64,000 nucleotides of DNA, from assembly GCF_002157205.1 (NCBI RefSeq), contig NZ_CP021358.1:1984001-2048000 (forward strand), read 5' to 3'. Below the pieces are notes generated by a model. The model made no database searches. It was given only the letters and a program-made list of their open reading frames with translations, and was not told the DNA's origin. Origin of the DNA: Kushneria marisflavi (GTDB lineage Bacteria; Pseudomonadota; Gammaproteobacteria; Pseudomonadales; Halomonadaceae). Positions 33,821-43,146 of the stretch are shown in pieces (position 1 is the stretch's first letter; each line of letters starts with the position of its first letter). Position numbers and translations under genes: made by a program.

Positions 33821-35581
33821 TCAGCCCCGCCGCCAGAGGCTCGACAGCGATACCGCCAGTACCGACATCAACACCAGTGCCAGCGACGGCACCAGCACCG
33901 CCCAGGGGGCGCGCTCCAGGTAGGGGATGCCTTCGGCCAACAAAAGCCCCCATTCCGGGGCCGGCGGTCGGGGCCCGAGCCCCAGAAAGCCAAGCGCGGC
34001 GAGTGCCAGCGCGATACCGGGTAGACGCAGCATGGCGTGGCGAAAGACCGGGCCGATGATCGCCGGTAGAACATAGCGACTCAAAAGGCGCACGCGCCCC
34101 ACCCCCAGCATCGGCGTGATGCGTACATGCGCCTGACCCTGCACCTCGGTCACCAGTGCCGCAGTGTGCGCCGCCAGCGGGGCCCAGCTCACCAGCGTCA
34201 CCGCGATGATGGCGCCACTGGCACTCGGCCCCATGAGCCCCGCTATCACCAGCCCGGCAATCACCGGTGGGGTGGCATTGGTGACCTCGATTGGCCCGGC
34301 GGCCAGTCGTGGCATCAGCCCGATCAACATCCCCAGCACCAGGGTGATGCTGACCACCACCAGCGCCATGCCCATGGTGGAGAGCGCCCCATGACTGACG
34401 CGAGCGAGGATGTCACGCCCGGTGCCATCGGCACCCAGCGGCAGGGCCAGACTCGGCGCCTGCAGGCGTAGATAGTCTGAAGTGAGCGGGTCACGCCCCA
34501 TGCCGGCGACGATGATGATCGCCAGCAACAGGGAGACCACGGTCGGTACCAGCCACGGCCAGCGCCCGCGACGGTGATCAGGGCGAGTGACCGGCACGGC
34601 GCCGGCGCGCAGGGTACGACCCAGCAGCAGGGTGCGGACAAGGCCTGCGGCCCCACCGACCACCATGGCAATCACCAGCAGCAGCAAAATCCCGGTTTGA
34701 AGTGCGGGCAGATCCTGCGCCGAGGCCGCGCCCAGCGTTGCCCGCCCGAGTCCGGGAATCGAGAATACCTGCTCGACGGCAATGGCCCCGCCGGTCAGCC
34801 CGACAATCACCAGTCCCACCTGAGGCAATAGACTGGGCAGGGTGCGCTTGAGCACGGCCAGTGCAATGCGTCGGCGACCAAAGCCCGCCACGTGCCAGGT
34901 CGCGACCCAGCGCTCGGAAAAACCGGCCGTCAGCGCGTCGCTGAACAGCCGGCCCAAAAGCCCCCCGCCCGGAAGGCCGAGCGCCAGTGCCGGCAGCACC
35001 ATGTGACGCGCATCGCCCCAGCCATAGGGGGGCAGCCAGTTAAGCCCGGCGGCGAAGATCACCAGCAGGAGGGCGGCGAGCAGAAACTCCGGCATCGCCG
35101 TGAGCGTGGCCCCCAGCGCACCGGACGTGGGGGCGGGTTCGCCCCTCAGACCACGACGGACGGCCGTCACGCATAGCGCCACGGTGGTCAGGAGTGCCAC
35201 CAGCAGGGCCGCCAGCATCAGCGTCAACGACACGCCGGTAGCCTGCAGCATGCCGGGCAGCACCGGCCCGCCCGAAATCCAGGAAACGCCGGCATCACCG
35301 TGCAGGAGTCCTGACAGCCAGTGACCGAGTTTCTCCCAGGGATTCATGTCGAGCCCGAGCTGGTTGCGAATCGAGTCCAGCGCTTCGGGCGTTGGATTTT
35401 GATCCCCGGCGCGGGCGCGCAGAATGCTCAACGCCGGATCTCGCCCGGAGAGCCAGGGCAGCAGCCCGATCAGCACTACAACCCCGGCCAGCGTCAGTAA
35501 CCGAGAAAGGGTCGGCACCAGTGAGCGCAGCACGGGCATCAGGGCGGGAAAGGGCGCGACGACAGTGCTGGCAGAAGACAT
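33821..35581 (-). CDS. Fused double permease of a peptide/nickel-type ABC transporter
   Basis: A 586-residue inner-membrane protein made of two permease domains in one chain. The first (about 20-300) matches DppB/NikB (LRRxxx-type N-terminus, EAA loop FGRRRIALAVLKRTLPSLLPQ); the second (about 320-586) matches DppC/NikC (PLGADGTGRDILARVSHGA, then RVRLLSRYVLPAIIGPVFRHAM). About 11-12 membrane segments are present. Separate DppB and DppC subunits are the norm. The frame extends to 35611, but AAGGG before the ATG at 35581, just after the binding-protein gene, decides the start. Last gene of the operon. Confidence 0.85.
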   Translation of the reverse strand: MSSASTVVAPFPALMPVLRSLVPTLSRLLTLAGVVVLIGLLPWLSGRDPALSILRARAGDQNPTPEALDSIRNQLGLDMNPWEKLGHWLSGLLHGDAGVSWISGGPVLPGMLQATGVSLTLMLAALLVALLTTVALCVTAVRRGLRGEPAPTSGALGATLTAMPEFLLAALLLVIFAAGLNWLPPYGWGDARHMVLPALALGLPGGGLLGRLFSDALTAGFSERWVATWHVAGFGRRRIALAVLKRTLPSLLPQVGLVIVGLTGGAIAVEQVFSIPGLGRATLGAASAQDLPALQTGILLLLVIAMVVGGAAGLVRTLLLGRTLRAGAVPVTRPDHRRGRWPWLVPTVVSLLLAIIIVAGMGRDPLTSDYLRLQAPSLALPLGADGTGRDILARVSHGALSTMGMALVVVSITLVLGMLIGLMPRLAAGPIEVTNATPPVIAGLVIAGLMGPSASGAIIAVTLVSWAPLAAHTAALVTEVQGQAHVRITPMLGVGRVRLLSRYVLPAIIGPVFRHAMLRLPGIALALAALGFLGLGPRPPAPEWGLLLAEGIPYLERAPWAVLVPSLALVLMSVLAVSLSSLWRRG

Positions 35582-35591
35582 GGTCGAGCCC

Positions 35592-37109
35592 TTACCGAGT
35601 GGTGTCATCAAGGTGGGTGTGCTCGGTGATCAGTTCACGCTCACGCGGGTCACGTACGGCGTCCTGAACGCGCCGCGATTCACCCTGAATGACGCGCTCA
35701 TGCAGCATCGGCACCGCGGCATCAGTGCTCAGAATGGCGGCTTCGGCCTCGATGATCGCCTGGCGCCGCTCGGGCCCGGTAGGCAGGTCGGCAGCGTGGG
35801 AGATCGCCCTGTCGACCTCGGGATCGCAGAGCTGGGCGATGTTGAAGGAGCCCTCACAGGCAAAGTCGCTGTACATGTAGGCGACCGGATCACCGGAATC
35901 GAGCATCGTCGCGCGCGACAGGATAAAGGCGTCGAACTGACCGGCGAGCATGTCGGACTCGATATGGGCGTACTGACGCACCTCCTGGCGCACGTCAAAG
36001 CCGGCAGCCTCCAGCTGCTGCTCCAGCAGTACCGCCACTTCCGGCAGCTCCGCCCGGTCGGTGAAGGTGCCCAGCGTGATGCTGGCACCGGCCGGATCAG
36101 CGGCTTCGGGACGCCCTTCAATCGGCGAACGCAGGCCATCGGCCCAGGCCAGCGCCGGCCCCAGCAGGCCCTTCGCCTCATCGGCACGGCCTTCATAGAC
36201 CGTTCTGACAATCGCTGCCCGGTCGAGCGCTTCGCGGGCGGCGGCGCGCATGGCCGGGTCGCTGAACACACCGTGATCGGTATTGAGATAAAGCGTATTG
36301 GTACGTGGCATCGGCACTTCATGCACCCGTTCCGGATCGATCAGCGCTACCTGGGAGACCGGTACAGCCTCGACCACATCGGCCGTACCGGTGCGCAGTG
36401 CCGCGGCACGTGCGGTACCGTCGGGCACATAATCGGCATCAATGCCGGCCAGTTCGGCACGTTCACCCCAGTAGTCGTCATAGCGATCAAGCGTGGCGCT
36501 CTGGGTGCCATTGATCTCCTTCAACACGAAAGGCCCGGTGCCGGCCTCGATCGGATTGACCCGGCCATCCTCGCCGTAGGCCTTCGCCGCCATGATGGCC
36601 AGCTGCGGACTGGACAACCGGTTGGGCACCAGCGGGTCAGGCGTTTCTGTACGTACCCGCACGGCGCTGTCACCGTCGGCCTCGATGGTCATGTTGACGC
36701 CATCAAGGATGCGCGGGCGGGGCACGGCGTTGGTGGCTGCCGTCAGTGCCCTGACGACCTGCGAGGCGGTAAGCGGCGTGCCGTCATGAAAGGTGACGTT
36801 ATCGCGAATCTCGAAGCGCCAGGTTCGATCATCCAGCTGCGTCCACTCGGTGGCCAGAAACGGCTGCGGATCGCCGTCATCGTTCAGGCGAATCAGCGTT
36901 TCGGCGGTACGCCAGCGCGACAGCTTGAAGGCGTCATCGGTCAGCGGATTGAGTCCAGAGCGCGGTGGCTGCAGCATCGCCACCCGAACACGATCATCAG
37001 CGGCCTTCGCACCGCTTGCTTCCTCGGTGGCGTCCTCCTTTTGACAGCCGGTGAGCAGGGCCAGCGACAGGGCCCCCAGAGACAGATAAACCGCACGACG
37101 AAGGATCAA
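35592..37109 (-). CDS. Periplasmic solute-binding lipoprotein, peptide/nickel family
   Basis: A 505-residue family-5 binding protein. The signal peptide MILRRAVYLSLGALSLALLTGC ends in a lipobox, with lipidated Cys22. It keeps the DppA/OppA architecture: FEIRDNVTFHDGTPLTASQVV near residue 110 and FVLKEINGTQSATLDRYDDYWG near residue 200. The ligand could be a peptide, an opine or a metal complex. The operon position and the Zur-like box upstream favour a metal chelate, but this is inferred. It lies 11 bases before the fused permease gene. Confidence 0.88.
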   Translation of the reverse strand: MILRRAVYLSLGALSLALLTGCQKEDATEEASGAKAADDRVRVAMLQPPRSGLNPLTDDAFKLSRWRTAETLIRLNDDGDPQPFLATEWTQLDDRTWRFEIRDNVTFHDGTPLTASQVVRALTAATNAVPRPRILDGVNMTIEADGDSAVRVRTETPDPLVPNRLSSPQLAIMAAKAYGEDGRVNPIEAGTGPFVLKEINGTQSATLDRYDDYWGERAELAGIDADYVPDGTARAAALRTGTADVVEAVPVSQVALIDPERVHEVPMPRTNTLYLNTDHGVFSDPAMRAAAREALDRAAIVRTVYEGRADEAKGLLGPALAWADGLRSPIEGRPEAADPAGASITLGTFTDRAELPEVAVLLEQQLEAAGFDVRQEVRQYAHIESDMLAGQFDAFILSRATMLDSGDPVAYMYSDFACEGSFNIAQLCDPEVDRAISHAADLPTGPERRQAIIEAEAAILSTDAAVPMLHERVIQGESRRVQDAVRDPRERELITEHTHLDDTTR

Positions 37110-37134
37110 GACGAATCTCCTGGCTAATCGGGTA

Positions 37135-37989
37135 TCAAGAAACAGGGTGAAAGGAAGGGGTAGACGCTGGCGTGATCACGGTGTGGTCCAGCCGTGCGGC
37201 GCGCACCAGTGCTCGGGTATGGTCATGGACCGGCGCCTCGAACAGGGCCTGCGTCGGACGATCCTCGATGATCGCGCCGTCATGCAGGATGAGCGTGCGT
37301 TCACACAGCCGCGGCATGACCGAAAGATCATGCGAGATGATCAAAAGCGCGGTGCCATCGAGTCGGCTCATGTCATCGAAAAGCTGCATGACCCGAGCGC
37401 GCACCGGAAGATCCAGCCCACTGAGGGGCTCATCGGCCAGCAGAAGCCGCGGACGCAGCGCCACGGCGCGGGCAATGGCCACGCGCTGAGCCTGGCCGCC
37501 GGACAGGGCATCGGGTCGATAGCCCAGAAACTTCTGGCCGAGCCCTACCCGATCCAGCGCCTCATCGATGCGCCGGTCGTGATGGGCCACCACGTTGAGT
37601 CGCACCAGTGGCTCGCGGATCAGCTCGCGCACGCTCATGCGCGGGTCCAGTGACGATGCCGGGTCCTGGGGGATGTACTGCACCAGCCGCCGGTACCAGC
37701 GCAGGGCCCGCACCGAGGCCGGGCGCACGACGCGCCCCTGACAGGTGATCGACCCGGCATCGGCACCCTTAAGCGCCAGCAGCAGGTTCAAAAGCGTGGT
37801 CTTGCCGGCCCCGGACACCCCGGCAAGGCCGATACGCTCGCCGGGGTGAATCGAGAGGCTGATATCACGCAGGATCGTGCACGGCTTTCGCATGCGCCAG
37901 AACGCCAGGCCTGGCTGATAAAGATGTTTATGCAGCCCTTCGGCGCACAGCAATGGCAATGACGCATCGCTGGAATCTACGCCGTGCAC
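37135..37989 (-). CDS. ABC transporter ATPase (DppF/NikE-like)
   Basis: A 284-residue nucleotide-binding subunit. Walker A GVSGAGKTTLLNLL, the signature LSGGQAQRVAIARA, Walker B LLLADEPLSGLD and the H-loop IISHDL are all intact. Its start overlaps the preceding ATPase gene by 13 bases. It powers the fused permease together with the first ATPase. Confidence 0.9.
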   Translation of the reverse strand: MHGVDSSDASLPLLCAEGLHKHLYQPGLAFWRMRKPCTILRDISLSIHPGERIGLAGVSGAGKTTLLNLLLALKGADAGSITCQGRVVRPASVRALRWYRRLVQYIPQDPASSLDPRMSVRELIREPLVRLNVVAHHDRRIDEALDRVGLGQKFLGYRPDALSGGQAQRVAIARAVALRPRLLLADEPLSGLDLPVRARVMQLFDDMSRLDGTALLIISHDLSVMPRLCERTLILHDGAIIEDRPTQALFEAPVHDHTRALVRAARLDHTVITPASTPSFHPVS

Positions 37990-38813
37990 AGCAGACCCTC
38001 GCGCGCATCAAACCCCGGGGCATAGGGCGGCATACCGGGCGCGCGGTCACGCAGCGCATCCACCAGCTGACGCGTAAAGCGATGCTGCGGATTGGCGATG
38101 ATATGGGTCAGCGTGTTGCTCTCGACCAGCCGTCCCTCATCGATAATGACCGCGCGCTCACACAGTCGACAGGCCGCGCCAATATCGTGGGAGATGAACA
38201 GCAGCGCCGGGGTGTCAGAGGTGCCGGTGCACTCGCGCAGGAGCCTTAACACCTCTTCCTGGGTGATCACATCCAGCGCTGTGGTGGGCTCATCGGCCAC
38301 GATCAAGGCCGGTTTGCAGGCCAGCGCCAGTGCCATGCAGATCCGCTGGCGCTGACCGCCGGAAAGCTCTGCCGGCGAGCGCTGCAATATCTCCTCGGGC
38401 CGCTCGATGTTCATGCCGCGCAGCATGGCAACTGCGGCCTCCAGGGCAGCGCTGCGGGAGAGTCCATGAAAACGCATGAACGGCTCGCGCAGCTGCGCAC
38501 CGACGCTGACCAGCGGGTTGAGTGCCGAGTGGGTGTCCTGAAAGACCATGCCCGAGCGCGACCGGGCCGAGCGACGCGTGGCCCGAATGTCGGCCACCTC
38601 CACCCCATTGATGCAGACGCTGCCATCAATATGCACCGAATGGGGCGACAGACCCAGAATGGCCCCGGCGGTCAGCGATTTGCCCGATCCTGACGGCCCC
38701 AGCAGGCAGACCCGCTCTCCGGCCGCCACATGAAAGCAGAGATCCTTCACGACCGGCTGACCCTCCACATGCAGGCACAGCTTATCGACCTTTAGCACCG
38801 TATTCGTCGCCAT
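37977..38813 (-). CDS. ABC transporter ATPase (DppD/NikD-like)
   Basis: A 278-residue nucleotide-binding subunit and the first gene of the transporter operon. Walker A GPSGSGKSLTAGAI, the signature LSGGQRQRICMALAL, Walker B IVADEPTTALD and the H-loop ISHDIG are intact. A start at 38840 is possible; the ATG at 38813 gives the normal N-terminus. A Zur-like box ends 45 bases upstream of this start. Confidence 0.9.
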   Translation of the reverse strand: MATNTVLKVDKLCLHVEGQPVVKDLCFHVAAGERVCLLGPSGSGKSLTAGAILGLSPHSVHIDGSVCINGVEVADIRATRRSARSRSGMVFQDTHSALNPLVSVGAQLREPFMRFHGLSRSAALEAAVAMLRGMNIERPEEILQRSPAELSGGQRQRICMALALACKPALIVADEPTTALDVITQEEVLRLLRECTGTSDTPALLFISHDIGAACRLCERAVIIDEGRLVESNTLTHIIANPQHRFTRQLVDALRDRAPGMPPYAPGFDAREGLLCTA

Positions 38814-39120
38814 GTGTAGCGTCCGCCCTGACCGTCTCACTGGTGGTTGATGTGTAAAGTTATATCATAACAATCAAAAAACTGTATTGGGCTTTTCTCA
38901 AGTTTATTGAAGGGGTTGCCGGTCCTGATGCCTCTGACAGGCCATCATGGCAATGCATGCCCTCAGCCTGCCCCAGGGTGTCACCACCCTTTATGGACCA
39001 TCTTTTCATGACGGGATGGAAAACACCCCGGCACCGGTCAGGCTACGCCGAATGCTAGACTCGACACCAAACCAGACAACATAACGACAACAACATCAGA
39101 ATCGCTTTCAGGGGAACAAC
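38814..39120. promoter_or_regulatory. Divergent promoter region of ABC transporter and TonB receptor
   Basis: 307 bases between two divergent units. It contains the Zur-like box at 38858-38872 close to the ABC operon, an AT-rich stretch after it (to about 38915), and AGGGG before the TonB receptor ATG. No second Zur-like site was found on the receptor side. Confidence 0.6.
38858..38872. promoter_or_regulatory. Zur-box-like operator
   Basis: AGTTATATCATAACA matches the Zur core TGTTATANTATAACA at 13 of 14 informative or neutral positions apart from the first and one central base; GTTAT-ATC-ATAAC is a perfect inverted repeat. Zur represses zinc-uptake genes when zinc is plentiful. The site sits in the expected place for the ABC operon. 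Confidence 0.6.
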
Positions 39121-41175
39121 ATGACATCACGCAGAACGCTGCTGCTGGCGCTGGCGGGCGCCATGGCTGCCGGTAACGCCCATGGCGAAGCGCCCGCAGG
39201 CGATGACGCCATCGAAACCATGGTGATCAGCGCCCCGCGGCTGGCCCGCGAGCTCTACAATACCCCGGCGGCCGTCTCGACTGTCGAGCGCGAAAGCATC
39301 CAGCGCGGCCAGCAGCGCGTGCGGCTGGATGAGTCGCTTGGGCAGGTGCCGGGCGTGTTCATCCAGAACCGGGACAACTTCGCCCAGGGCCAGCGCATTG
39401 CCATTCGCGGCTTCGGCGCCCGCGCACCCTTCGGCGTGCGCGGCATCACCATTTTGATGGATGGCATTCCCTATACGCTGCCGGACGGCCAGGCCCAGAT
39501 CGATGCGATCGATCTCGACAGCGCCGAAAGCATCGAGGTGATCCGCGGGCCCTCCTCGGTGCTCTACGGCAACGCCGCTGGCGGGGTGATCTCGGTGACG
39601 ACCGCCAACGGCCGTGATGACCCGGGTACCCGGCTTCGCGTCGAAGGCGGCAGCGACGACTACAAAAAGGCCTCCCTGCAGACCGGCGGTGCCAACGGTG
39701 ACTGGTCGCATCACGTCAGTCTCTCGGCGCTGAACCAGAACGGCTATCGTGACCACAGCTCGGTGGAAAAATACCTGCTCAACGCCAAACTGCGCCGCGA
39801 GCTGGACGACGATCGTGCGCTCACCGCCATCGTCAATCTGCTGGATAACCCGCGCTCGGAAGACCCGGGCGGGCTGACCCGTGAGCAGGTTGGCGAGAAC
39901 CGCCATCAGGCCGGGCGTTTCACCCATGAATATGACACCGGTCAGAGCGTCGATCAGCAGGTGGTGGGGCTGCAGTACGAGGATCTCGCCGCCGGCCCTG
40001 GCGAGCTCTACGTGAAGGGCTTCTACACCTGGCGCAACTTCGAGCAGCAGCTGCCCTATCCGGGTGACAGCCTGCTGGGCTATGACCGCGACGTCTTCGG
40101 CGGCAGCGTCGAGTATCATCAGACGCTGAGCCTGAATGATATGCCCTTGCGCTACGTGGCCGGCATCGACGCGGCACACCAGAAGGACGACCGCTGGCGG
40201 CGCAATGTTGCCTTCAGTGGCGAGGTGACCGACACCGCCGCCGATGAAACGCAGAGTGCGACCTCGACCGGCATCTTCTGGCAGGGTGATCTTGATCTCA
40301 CCGATCAGTGGACAGCCTCGCTGGGCGCGCGCTATGACCGCGTCCGGCTCAAGGTCGATGACGACTTCACCAGTAACGGTGATGACAGCGGCGATCGGGA
40401 ATTCAACGAATGGAGCGGCTCGGCGGGACTGAGCTATCGCTACCTGCCCGACCACCAGGCCTATGTGAACACCGGCACCTCGTTCGAGACGCCGACCTTT
40501 TCGGAGTTTGCCAACCCCACCGGAGGTGGCGGCTTCAATTCAAGCGTTGAACCGCAGAAGGCGTGGAATCGCGAGCTCGGTCTGCGCGGTCATTTCAACA
40601 ACGGCCTGAACTACGACGTGGCGCTGTTCTCGGTGCGGGTACGCGACGAGCTGGTGCCTTACTCTCTCGAAGGCGATGACGGCCGCACCTATTATCAAAA
40701 CGCCGGCAACACCGACCGCGACGGCCTGGAAGTCGCACTCGGCTGGCAGATCGATGAGACCTGGCGGCTCGACAGCGCGCTGACGCTGGCCCACTACCGC
40801 TTCGACGAGTTTGAGGCCAACGGCGAGCGCTATGACGGCAACCGTATTCCCAGTCTGCCGGAGCAGACGTGGGTCAACTGGCTGACCTGGGAGGGGCAGG
40901 ATGAGCGCTTTGCCACGCTGGAAACCCAGTACATCGGCGACATGGTGGCCGACAACGCCAACGATGTGGACGTCGACAGCTACTGGCTGATCAACCTGCG
41001 TGCGGGGGAGGGCTGGCGGCTCGGCGGGAATACGAGCCTCAACGTCTACGCCGGCATTCGCAACCTGTTTGACCGCGAGCACTTCGCCAATACCCGCATC
41101 AACGCCAATAACGACCGCTACTTTGAACCGGCCCCGGGGCGAACCTTCTATGCCGGCGTCGAAGTCGGCTTTTAA
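39121..41175 (+). CDS. TonB-dependent outer-membrane receptor
   Basis: A 684-residue outer-membrane receptor. A signal peptide (about 1-22, cut near AHG-EAP) is followed by a TonB box-like segment TMVISAPR, the plug domain (VPGVFIQNRDN, RGFGARAPFGVRGITILMDG, VIRGPSSVLYGNAAGGVI) and a 22-strand barrel that ends in a phenylalanine (GVEVGF). It imports a bound chelate at the cost of proton-motive force. The barrel is nearest to FecA/siderophore-type receptors by eye. It is divergent from the ABC transporter, and a shared substrate is likely. Confidence 0.9.
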   Translation: MTSRRTLLLALAGAMAAGNAHGEAPAGDDAIETMVISAPRLARELYNTPAAVSTVERESIQRGQQRVRLDESLGQVPGVFIQNRDNFAQGQRIAIRGFGARAPFGVRGITILMDGIPYTLPDGQAQIDAIDLDSAESIEVIRGPSSVLYGNAAGGVISVTTANGRDDPGTRLRVEGGSDDYKKASLQTGGANGDWSHHVSLSALNQNGYRDHSSVEKYLLNAKLRRELDDDRALTAIVNLLDNPRSEDPGGLTREQVGENRHQAGRFTHEYDTGQSVDQQVVGLQYEDLAAGPGELYVKGFYTWRNFEQQLPYPGDSLLGYDRDVFGGSVEYHQTLSLNDMPLRYVAGIDAAHQKDDRWRRNVAFSGEVTDTAADETQSATSTGIFWQGDLDLTDQWTASLGARYDRVRLKVDDDFTSNGDDSGDREFNEWSGSAGLSYRYLPDHQAYVNTGTSFETPTFSEFANPTGGGGFNSSVEPQKAWNRELGLRGHFNNGLNYDVALFSVRVRDELVPYSLEGDDGRTYYQNAGNTDRDGLEVALGWQIDETWRLDSALTLAHYRFDEFEANGERYDGNRIPSLPEQTWVNWLTWEGQDERFATLETQYIGDMVADNANDVDVDSYWLINLRAGEGWRLGGNTSLNVYAGIRNLFDREHFANTRINANNDRYFEPAPGRTFYAGVEVGF

Positions 41176-41192
41176 AGCGAGGGCCGTTACCT

Positions 41193-41218
41193 GCGTCGAC
41201 GAAATGATTCGTCGGCGC
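41193..41218 (+). terminator. Hairpin after the TonB receptor gene
   Basis: Arms 41193-41203 and 41208-41218 form an 11-pair stem (one G·T) around ATGA, 17 bases after the receptor stop. There is no T run. Confidence 0.5.
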
Positions 41219-41322
41219 GGGCCTGAACGGTCGTCTCTTCAACGACACCGCCTCTGCCGATCCTTTTCGAGACTACAGTGTGCGTCACACAACCCTTTTC
41301 ACCTGCCAGAGAGTGCCTCTAC

Positions 41323-41712
41323 ATGAAAGCCGGTCTTTGTACGTTCGCCATGGTCATCGCGCTGTCAGGCTGCACCAGCAAGGCGCCTGATCGCTCCGAT
41401 GACGGGCTGATCCTGACCTCCGGCAGCTATACGCTGCCCATCAGAAAGGCATGTGTAAGCGAGATCGCGCTGGATCACGACGATGCGTCAAGGCCCATGG
41501 TCATGGTGGCACTGGTTCAGTCTTCCGAGTGCAGCGGTGAACTCAAGGAATTTACCAACACCCATGTCGGCGACCCGATGGCGATCCGCTTTGGCGATGA
41601 GAAACAGGGCATGACGCTGGATAGCAATATGCTCGGTGCCACCGATGCCCCCTTTATCGTGCAGGTGGAAAGCGATGAGCAGGGACAGGCAATTGTTGAT
41701 TATTATCGGTAA
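41323..41712 (+). CDS. Small lipoprotein of unknown function
   Basis: A 129-residue predicted lipoprotein. The signal peptide MKAGLCTFAMVIALSGC ends in a lipobox with Cys17. The mature part has two Cys (residues about 47 and 67) that could form a disulfide, and is acidic. I recognise no family. GAGAG lies upstream of the ATG at 41323; the frame is open 15 codons further. It lies between the TonB receptor and an MFS gene with no clear link to either. Confidence 0.7.
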   Translation: MKAGLCTFAMVIALSGCTSKAPDRSDDGLILTSGSYTLPIRKACVSEIALDHDDASRPMVMVALVQSSECSGELKEFTNTHVGDPMAIRFGDEKQGMTLDSNMLGATDAPFIVQVESDEQGQAIVDYYR

Positions 41713-41857
41713 CGATTGAGAGAGGGCGTCAGCGTTGACGCCTGCAGATGTCAGGGCTCGACCGCGCGCTGACCAGCCATCGGCAGCGTCGGCTTTTTTC
41801 AATCCAGGGCGTATGCTTTAAGGCCATCCCGCTCATTGATGCCCATTGCAGGACGCC

Positions 41858-43126
41858 ATGCACGCCGCTTCTGATACTCCCGTCTACCGCCAGCCCGGTT
41901 TCATCCCCTTTCTTGTGGCCCGCCTGGGCGCCGTGTTTGCCATGCAGATTCAGGCCATCGTGGTGGCCTGGCAGGTCTATGACATCACGCGTGACCCGCT
42001 GACGCTGGGCTATGTGGGGCTGGCGCAGTTTCTGCCCATGGTGGTACTGCTGTTGCCGGCAGGGGATGTGGTCGACCGTTTTGATCGCAAGCGCATCCTG
42101 CAGCTGAGCTGGGCAGTGCAGGGACTTTGCAGCGCGCTGTTGATTGCGCTGTCTCTGAAATCTCCTGACAGTGCCACGCCCTTTTACGCCGTGCTGATGC
42201 TCTTTGGCGCGGCACGCGCCTTTACCGGGCCCACGCTTCAAAGCCTTCTGCCGCAGATCGTGCCCCGTGAACAGCTGGGCAAGGCGATTGCGCTCAATTC
42301 CTCGATCATGAAGATCGGCGTAATTGCAGGCCCCATGCTGGGCGGTCTCCTGTACGCCCTGGGCCCCACCCTGACCTACAGCGTGGTGCTTTCGTGCTTC
42401 GTGCTGGCGCAGCTCACTCTGGCCGGTGTACCGGTACTTTATGCCTTCGAGCGCCAGGCCACCGACGATACCGCCTGGCAGCGCTTTACCGCCGGCATTG
42501 AATACATTCGAAGCCGCCCGGTGATTCTGGGGGTAATTTCACTGGATCTGTTTGCGGTGCTGTTCGGAGGAATCGTGGCGCTGTTGCCGGTCTATGCCCA
42601 CGAGATCCTGCATGTTGGTCCCGAAGGACTGGGGGCGCTGAGAAGTGCGGTGGCGGTGGGAGCCTTTTTGATGGGGCTTTATCTGGGGATGAAGGCCATC
42701 AAGCGCCATGCCGGCCTTGTGATGTTTGCCGCGGTGGCCGTCTTTGGTCTCGCCAATCTGGTGTTTGCGCTTTCACACTGGTTCTGGCTCTCCTTTGGCG
42801 CGCTGCTGGTGGCCGGTGCAGCCGACATGATCAGCGTCTATGTGCGCCTGACGCTTTTGCAGCTGGCCACGCCCGATGAGATGCGCGGTCGGGTCAATGC
42901 CGTCAACATGCTCTTTATCGGTGCCTCCAACGAACTCGGAGAGTTCGAGTCCGGCGTGACCGCGTCCTGGTTCGGCACCGTGCCCGCGGCCGTGATCGGC
43001 TCAATGGGCACGCTGGCCATTGTCGGCCTGTGGATGTGGGCCTTCCCGGTGCTGCGGCGTACCGACCGGCTGGAAGAGACGCAGGAAGAGGCCGTACGTC
43101 CGGGGTCACAAAAAAGCGCAGGGTAA
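41858..43126 (+). CDS. MFS efflux transporter (EntS/DHA3-like)
   Basis: A 422-residue inner-membrane protein with about twelve membrane segments. The motif DRFDRKRIL in the 2-3 loop and GPTLQSLLPQIVPREQLGKAIALNSS are typical of the DHA3 group, which includes the enterobactin exporter EntS and macrolide pumps. A TTG four codons upstream is possible; AGGA before the ATG at 41858 supports the start chosen. The substrate is unknown. No siderophore biosynthesis gene is near. Confidence 0.85.
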   Translation: MHAASDTPVYRQPGFIPFLVARLGAVFAMQIQAIVVAWQVYDITRDPLTLGYVGLAQFLPMVVLLLPAGDVVDRFDRKRILQLSWAVQGLCSALLIALSLKSPDSATPFYAVLMLFGAARAFTGPTLQSLLPQIVPREQLGKAIALNSSIMKIGVIAGPMLGGLLYALGPTLTYSVVLSCFVLAQLTLAGVPVLYAFERQATDDTAWQRFTAGIEYIRSRPVILGVISLDLFAVLFGGIVALLPVYAHEILHVGPEGLGALRSAVAVGAFLMGLYLGMKAIKRHAGLVMFAAVAVFGLANLVFALSHWFWLSFGALLVAGAADMISVYVRLTLLQLATPDEMRGRVNAVNMLFIGASNELGEFESGVTASWFGTVPAAVIGSMGTLAIVGLWMWAFPVLRRTDRLEETQEEAVRPGSQKSAG

Positions 43127-43137
43127 ACCCTGCGCTT
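43109..43137 (-). terminator. Rho-independent terminator shared at the MFS/GNAT junction
   Basis: Arms 43114-43123 and 43128-43137 form a perfect ten-pair stem with loop TAAA; on the minus strand it is followed by a T run. It ends the GNAT transcript and overlaps the last codons of the MFS gene. Confidence 0.75.
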
Positions 43138-43146
43138 ATCCTTTCC

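Noticed and set aside
35424..37127. A 567-codon open frame on the plus strand
   Set aside because: It is antisense to the solute-binding protein gene, which has a clear lipobox and family motifs.
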